DNA of 20,321 bases from Chromera velia. Taxonomy: Eukaryota; Sar; Chromeraceae. The stretch is from positions 9,439 to 29,759 of the forward strand of contig JAHBMJ010001512.1 of NCBI GenBank assembly GCA_018398765.1. Direction: 5' to 3'. Positions 18,519 through 20,321 of the stretch are shown here, one piece after another. Under the pieces are notes generated by a model. It made no database searches and was not told the DNA's origin. It saw only the letters and a program-made list of their open reading frames with translations. The first letter of the stretch is position 1. Each line of letters starts with the position of its first letter. Made by a program: the position numbers and the translations under genes.

Positions 18519-19837
18519 TTCAATGACTATTCCAGCTTTTGGATTCGGTGTATGAGAGTACAGGGGCCTCAATATGCCGCACAGTCTCGACCTGCGGACA
18601 CTTTAGGTCGCCGTGTGAAAGATCGAGTCAGTCTGCACTCACTGAGTATGCCCTGAGCAGCTCTCTGTTCTTAATAGGGGGAGAAGCATGACTTCCTGGC
18701 AGCTGCACCCTTGCACGACCCCTTTGCACTGTGGAGCGACGCACAGCCAGTGAGTGATCCGCCTGTGTGATTGCATGGTCAGAGAGCGTAATGTTAACTA
18801 TAGCTGTCTTTTGATACAATGTCATGTATTAATACATCGATCGATGTATGCATTAATCGCAAGTCAGTTCGCGCGCCTTGCGCGCGAAAGTATAAGTCTG
18901 GCAGATCGAGCGGATCGGCTCAGTGGCAGTGAGCAATTTCGGCTTTATACTCAACAAGTATATACGCTTAAATAAAAGTATATACGCGACTTACGGCTAA
19001 AAGTGCAACAGTTTTTTTCAAAAAACTCATACTGCAGGTCGGAGGATGACGGAAAATTCCGAGTAAATTATATAGGAAAAAACATTTGAAGAATTATGTT
19101 CTAACATTAAGATACATTAAAGTCAAAACATTCATCTTCAAAGTTGTTTATGAAACATTTCAAAACAGTCACTTATAGTCACTTATTTAACTTCATCGCT
19201 GATCGGTCTAATGATCCGATTATGATCAGTCTAACTGACTAACAGATTGTACGCATATTCTCCCTGTATTTGTGTGAAATTGCCGCGAATGACATCATGC
19301 GTGGTTGGCCAGAGCCTAAGTGCTAGCTCACCGGCTTTAACCGCCCTCAATATTCATTCATTCATACATAAGCTGGATCCCTATATTTTTTAAACATATT
19401 GAGATATATTGAGAAAGCTTATAGTACAGACTAGAGTACAGACTAGTACATACTACAGAGCGCCTAGTAAGTGGTCGAAAGCTTAAAACCTGTGACTAAC
19501 CGAGGTTACCCAGGCTTTTCTGGAAATCAATTAATCAAAGATAATCAAAGAAATCTGTATGTATAGTAGTAGTAGCATTGTATACATTCATGTTTAACAC
19601 ACATATACAAACAAAGATGCACCATTATGAAATGTAGTCGTCGAAGAACAATCTAGAGAACAACAAGTCAAAACTGTGAAATACTTCATCTCTTAAAGAT
19701 TAACAGCTATAGCCGGACAACGTAAATAGAAACATCAAAATTGCTTTAATTTACCGGGAATTCTACCCGAGTCAACAAAATTTTGCCGCCACGTAAAAGC
19801 AGTGCTGCCAATGCATACACAGCCGACACAAGAATTG
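18519..19837. other. AT-rich intergenic region upstream of the PH-domain gene
   Basis: This contains the presumed promoter and 5' leader of the minus-strand PH-domain gene at its left side. From about 18790 it becomes AT-rich, like the other two gene-free blocks. It holds overlapping palindromes and a GC hairpin (18825-18888) and a 12-base direct repeat aagtatatacgc (18956-18967 and 18976-18987). No coding sequence is supported, and no terminal-repeat pair with a target duplication was found here by eye. Confidence 0.6.
18825..18888. other. Overlapping palindromes and GC-rich hairpin
   Basis: tgtattaataca (18825-18836) and the 18-base perfect palindrome atacatcgatcgatgtat (18832-18849) overlap. 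They are followed by ttcgcgcg pairing with cgcgcgaa (18868-18875 and 18881-18888) around a five-base loop. The group lies about 310-370 bases upstream of the PH-domain gene start codon. Confidence 0.6.
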
Positions 19838-19930
19838 CTATCCTCGTTCTGAGAGGAATTCTTCGTAAAAGGAGTTGGCTGTCTCTTGATGGTAATTGAA
19901 CCCTTCTTTTCTCATCCGCAAAAGAAACTC
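19838..19930 (-). CDS. Probable 3' terminal exon of a gene extending beyond the right end
   Basis: On the minus strand a long pyrimidine-rich tract ending in ttgtgcag precedes a 30-codon frame ending in TAG. It reads FLLRMRKEGFNYHQETANSF and then YEEFLSERG. Composition is coding-like and the stop lies just before the sequence turns AT-rich. An upstream donor gtacga after 20021 would give a 90-base phase-0 intron; the preceding frame (about 20160-20021) is a possible exon containing FEDSLACWFQCAEIGFRTL. I recognise no family. The same frame is open through the putative intron, so an unspliced reading cannot be excluded. Confidence 0.45.
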   Translation of the reverse strand, partial: EFLLRMRKEGFNYHQETANSFYEEFLSERG

Positions 19931-20204
19931 CTGCACAAACACGGAGGGGCCGATGAGCGAGAAAACAGAGCAAGGGAGAGGACGCGAAGGAAGAAAGAAG
20001 AATGCAAGTCGAAGTCGTACCAACTTGGAACAAGGGTACAGAGACTTGTCTTCCTGATCACAGTGGAATGAAATCAAAGTACGAAAGCCGATCTCTGCGC
20101 ATTGAAACCAACAGGCCAGCGAATCTTCGAAGACCGCGCATGCGGAATGGAGGCCCGACTCAAGACTTTTCTCCACACACGAGTCGACACAAACGCACGC
20201 ACGC

Positions 20205-20209
20205 ACGCA

Positions 20210-20240
<31 letters not shown>

Positions 20241-20250
20241 CGCACGCACG

Positions 20251-20288
<38 letters not shown>

Positions 20289-20321
20289 AACGCACACACA
20301 CGCACACACACGCACACACAC
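20205..20321. repeat. CA/CGCA microsatellite at right window end
   Basis: Tandem CA with interspersed CGCA units runs to the last base, the same repeat types as at the left end. Open frames through it encode only Cys/Val or Thr/His repeats. Confidence 0.95.

Noticed and set aside
18905-18945. tRNA or tRNA-derived SINE (ggctcagtggcag resembles an A box, with GCTC/GAGC D-stem)
   Set aside because: No anticodon stem pairs, no B box follows, and no acceptor stem can be formed.
1-20321. CRISPR arrays, rRNA genes, bacterial mobile elements
   Set aside because: The short repeats are tandem microsatellites without unique spacers, and the genes are spliced eukaryotic genes.

Overview
The window is nuclear DNA of a microbial eukaryote. 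The signs are intron-rich genes with GT-AG introns, good Kozak contexts, many microsatellites, and no bacterial operon structure or ribosome binding sites. An alveolate of the chromerid kind (Chromera-like) would fit, but that is inference. I identify the genes from protein motifs that reassemble across phase-matched exons.

Layout, left to right. Positions 1-345 are low-complexity repeats, and the right end (20205-20321) is also CA repeat, so this may be a whole scaffold bounded by repeats. Positions 1105-2700 are AT-rich, gene-poor DNA holding a complete 522-bp hAT-like miniature transposon (1224-1745) with 8-bp target duplications. On the minus strand, 6316-2765 encodes a seven-exon homologue of the rRNA-processing protein UTP23, with a long acidic insertion inside its PIN-like domain. 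A short divergent promoter region follows. On the plus strand, a leucine-rich-repeat protein of the ribonuclease-inhibitor type runs to 11056. Its main exon is broken by two frame changes next to G runs, and its 5' end is unresolved. Positions 11057-12350 are an AT-rich convergent intergenic region. On the minus strand, 18518-12351 encodes a six-exon protein of about 1517 residues: an N-terminal PH domain followed by a very long, apparently disordered tail. After another AT-rich block (18800-19740), 19930-19838 looks like the 3' terminal exon of a further minus-strand gene whose body lies in or beyond the repeat-rich right end.

The genes share no obvious pathway: ribosome assembly (UTP23), protein binding (LRR) and membrane or phosphoinositide binding (PH). 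The more unusual features are the expanded UTP23, the telomere-like repeats carried inside a hAT-like element, and TG-repeat tracts placed just before splice acceptors in two different genes.
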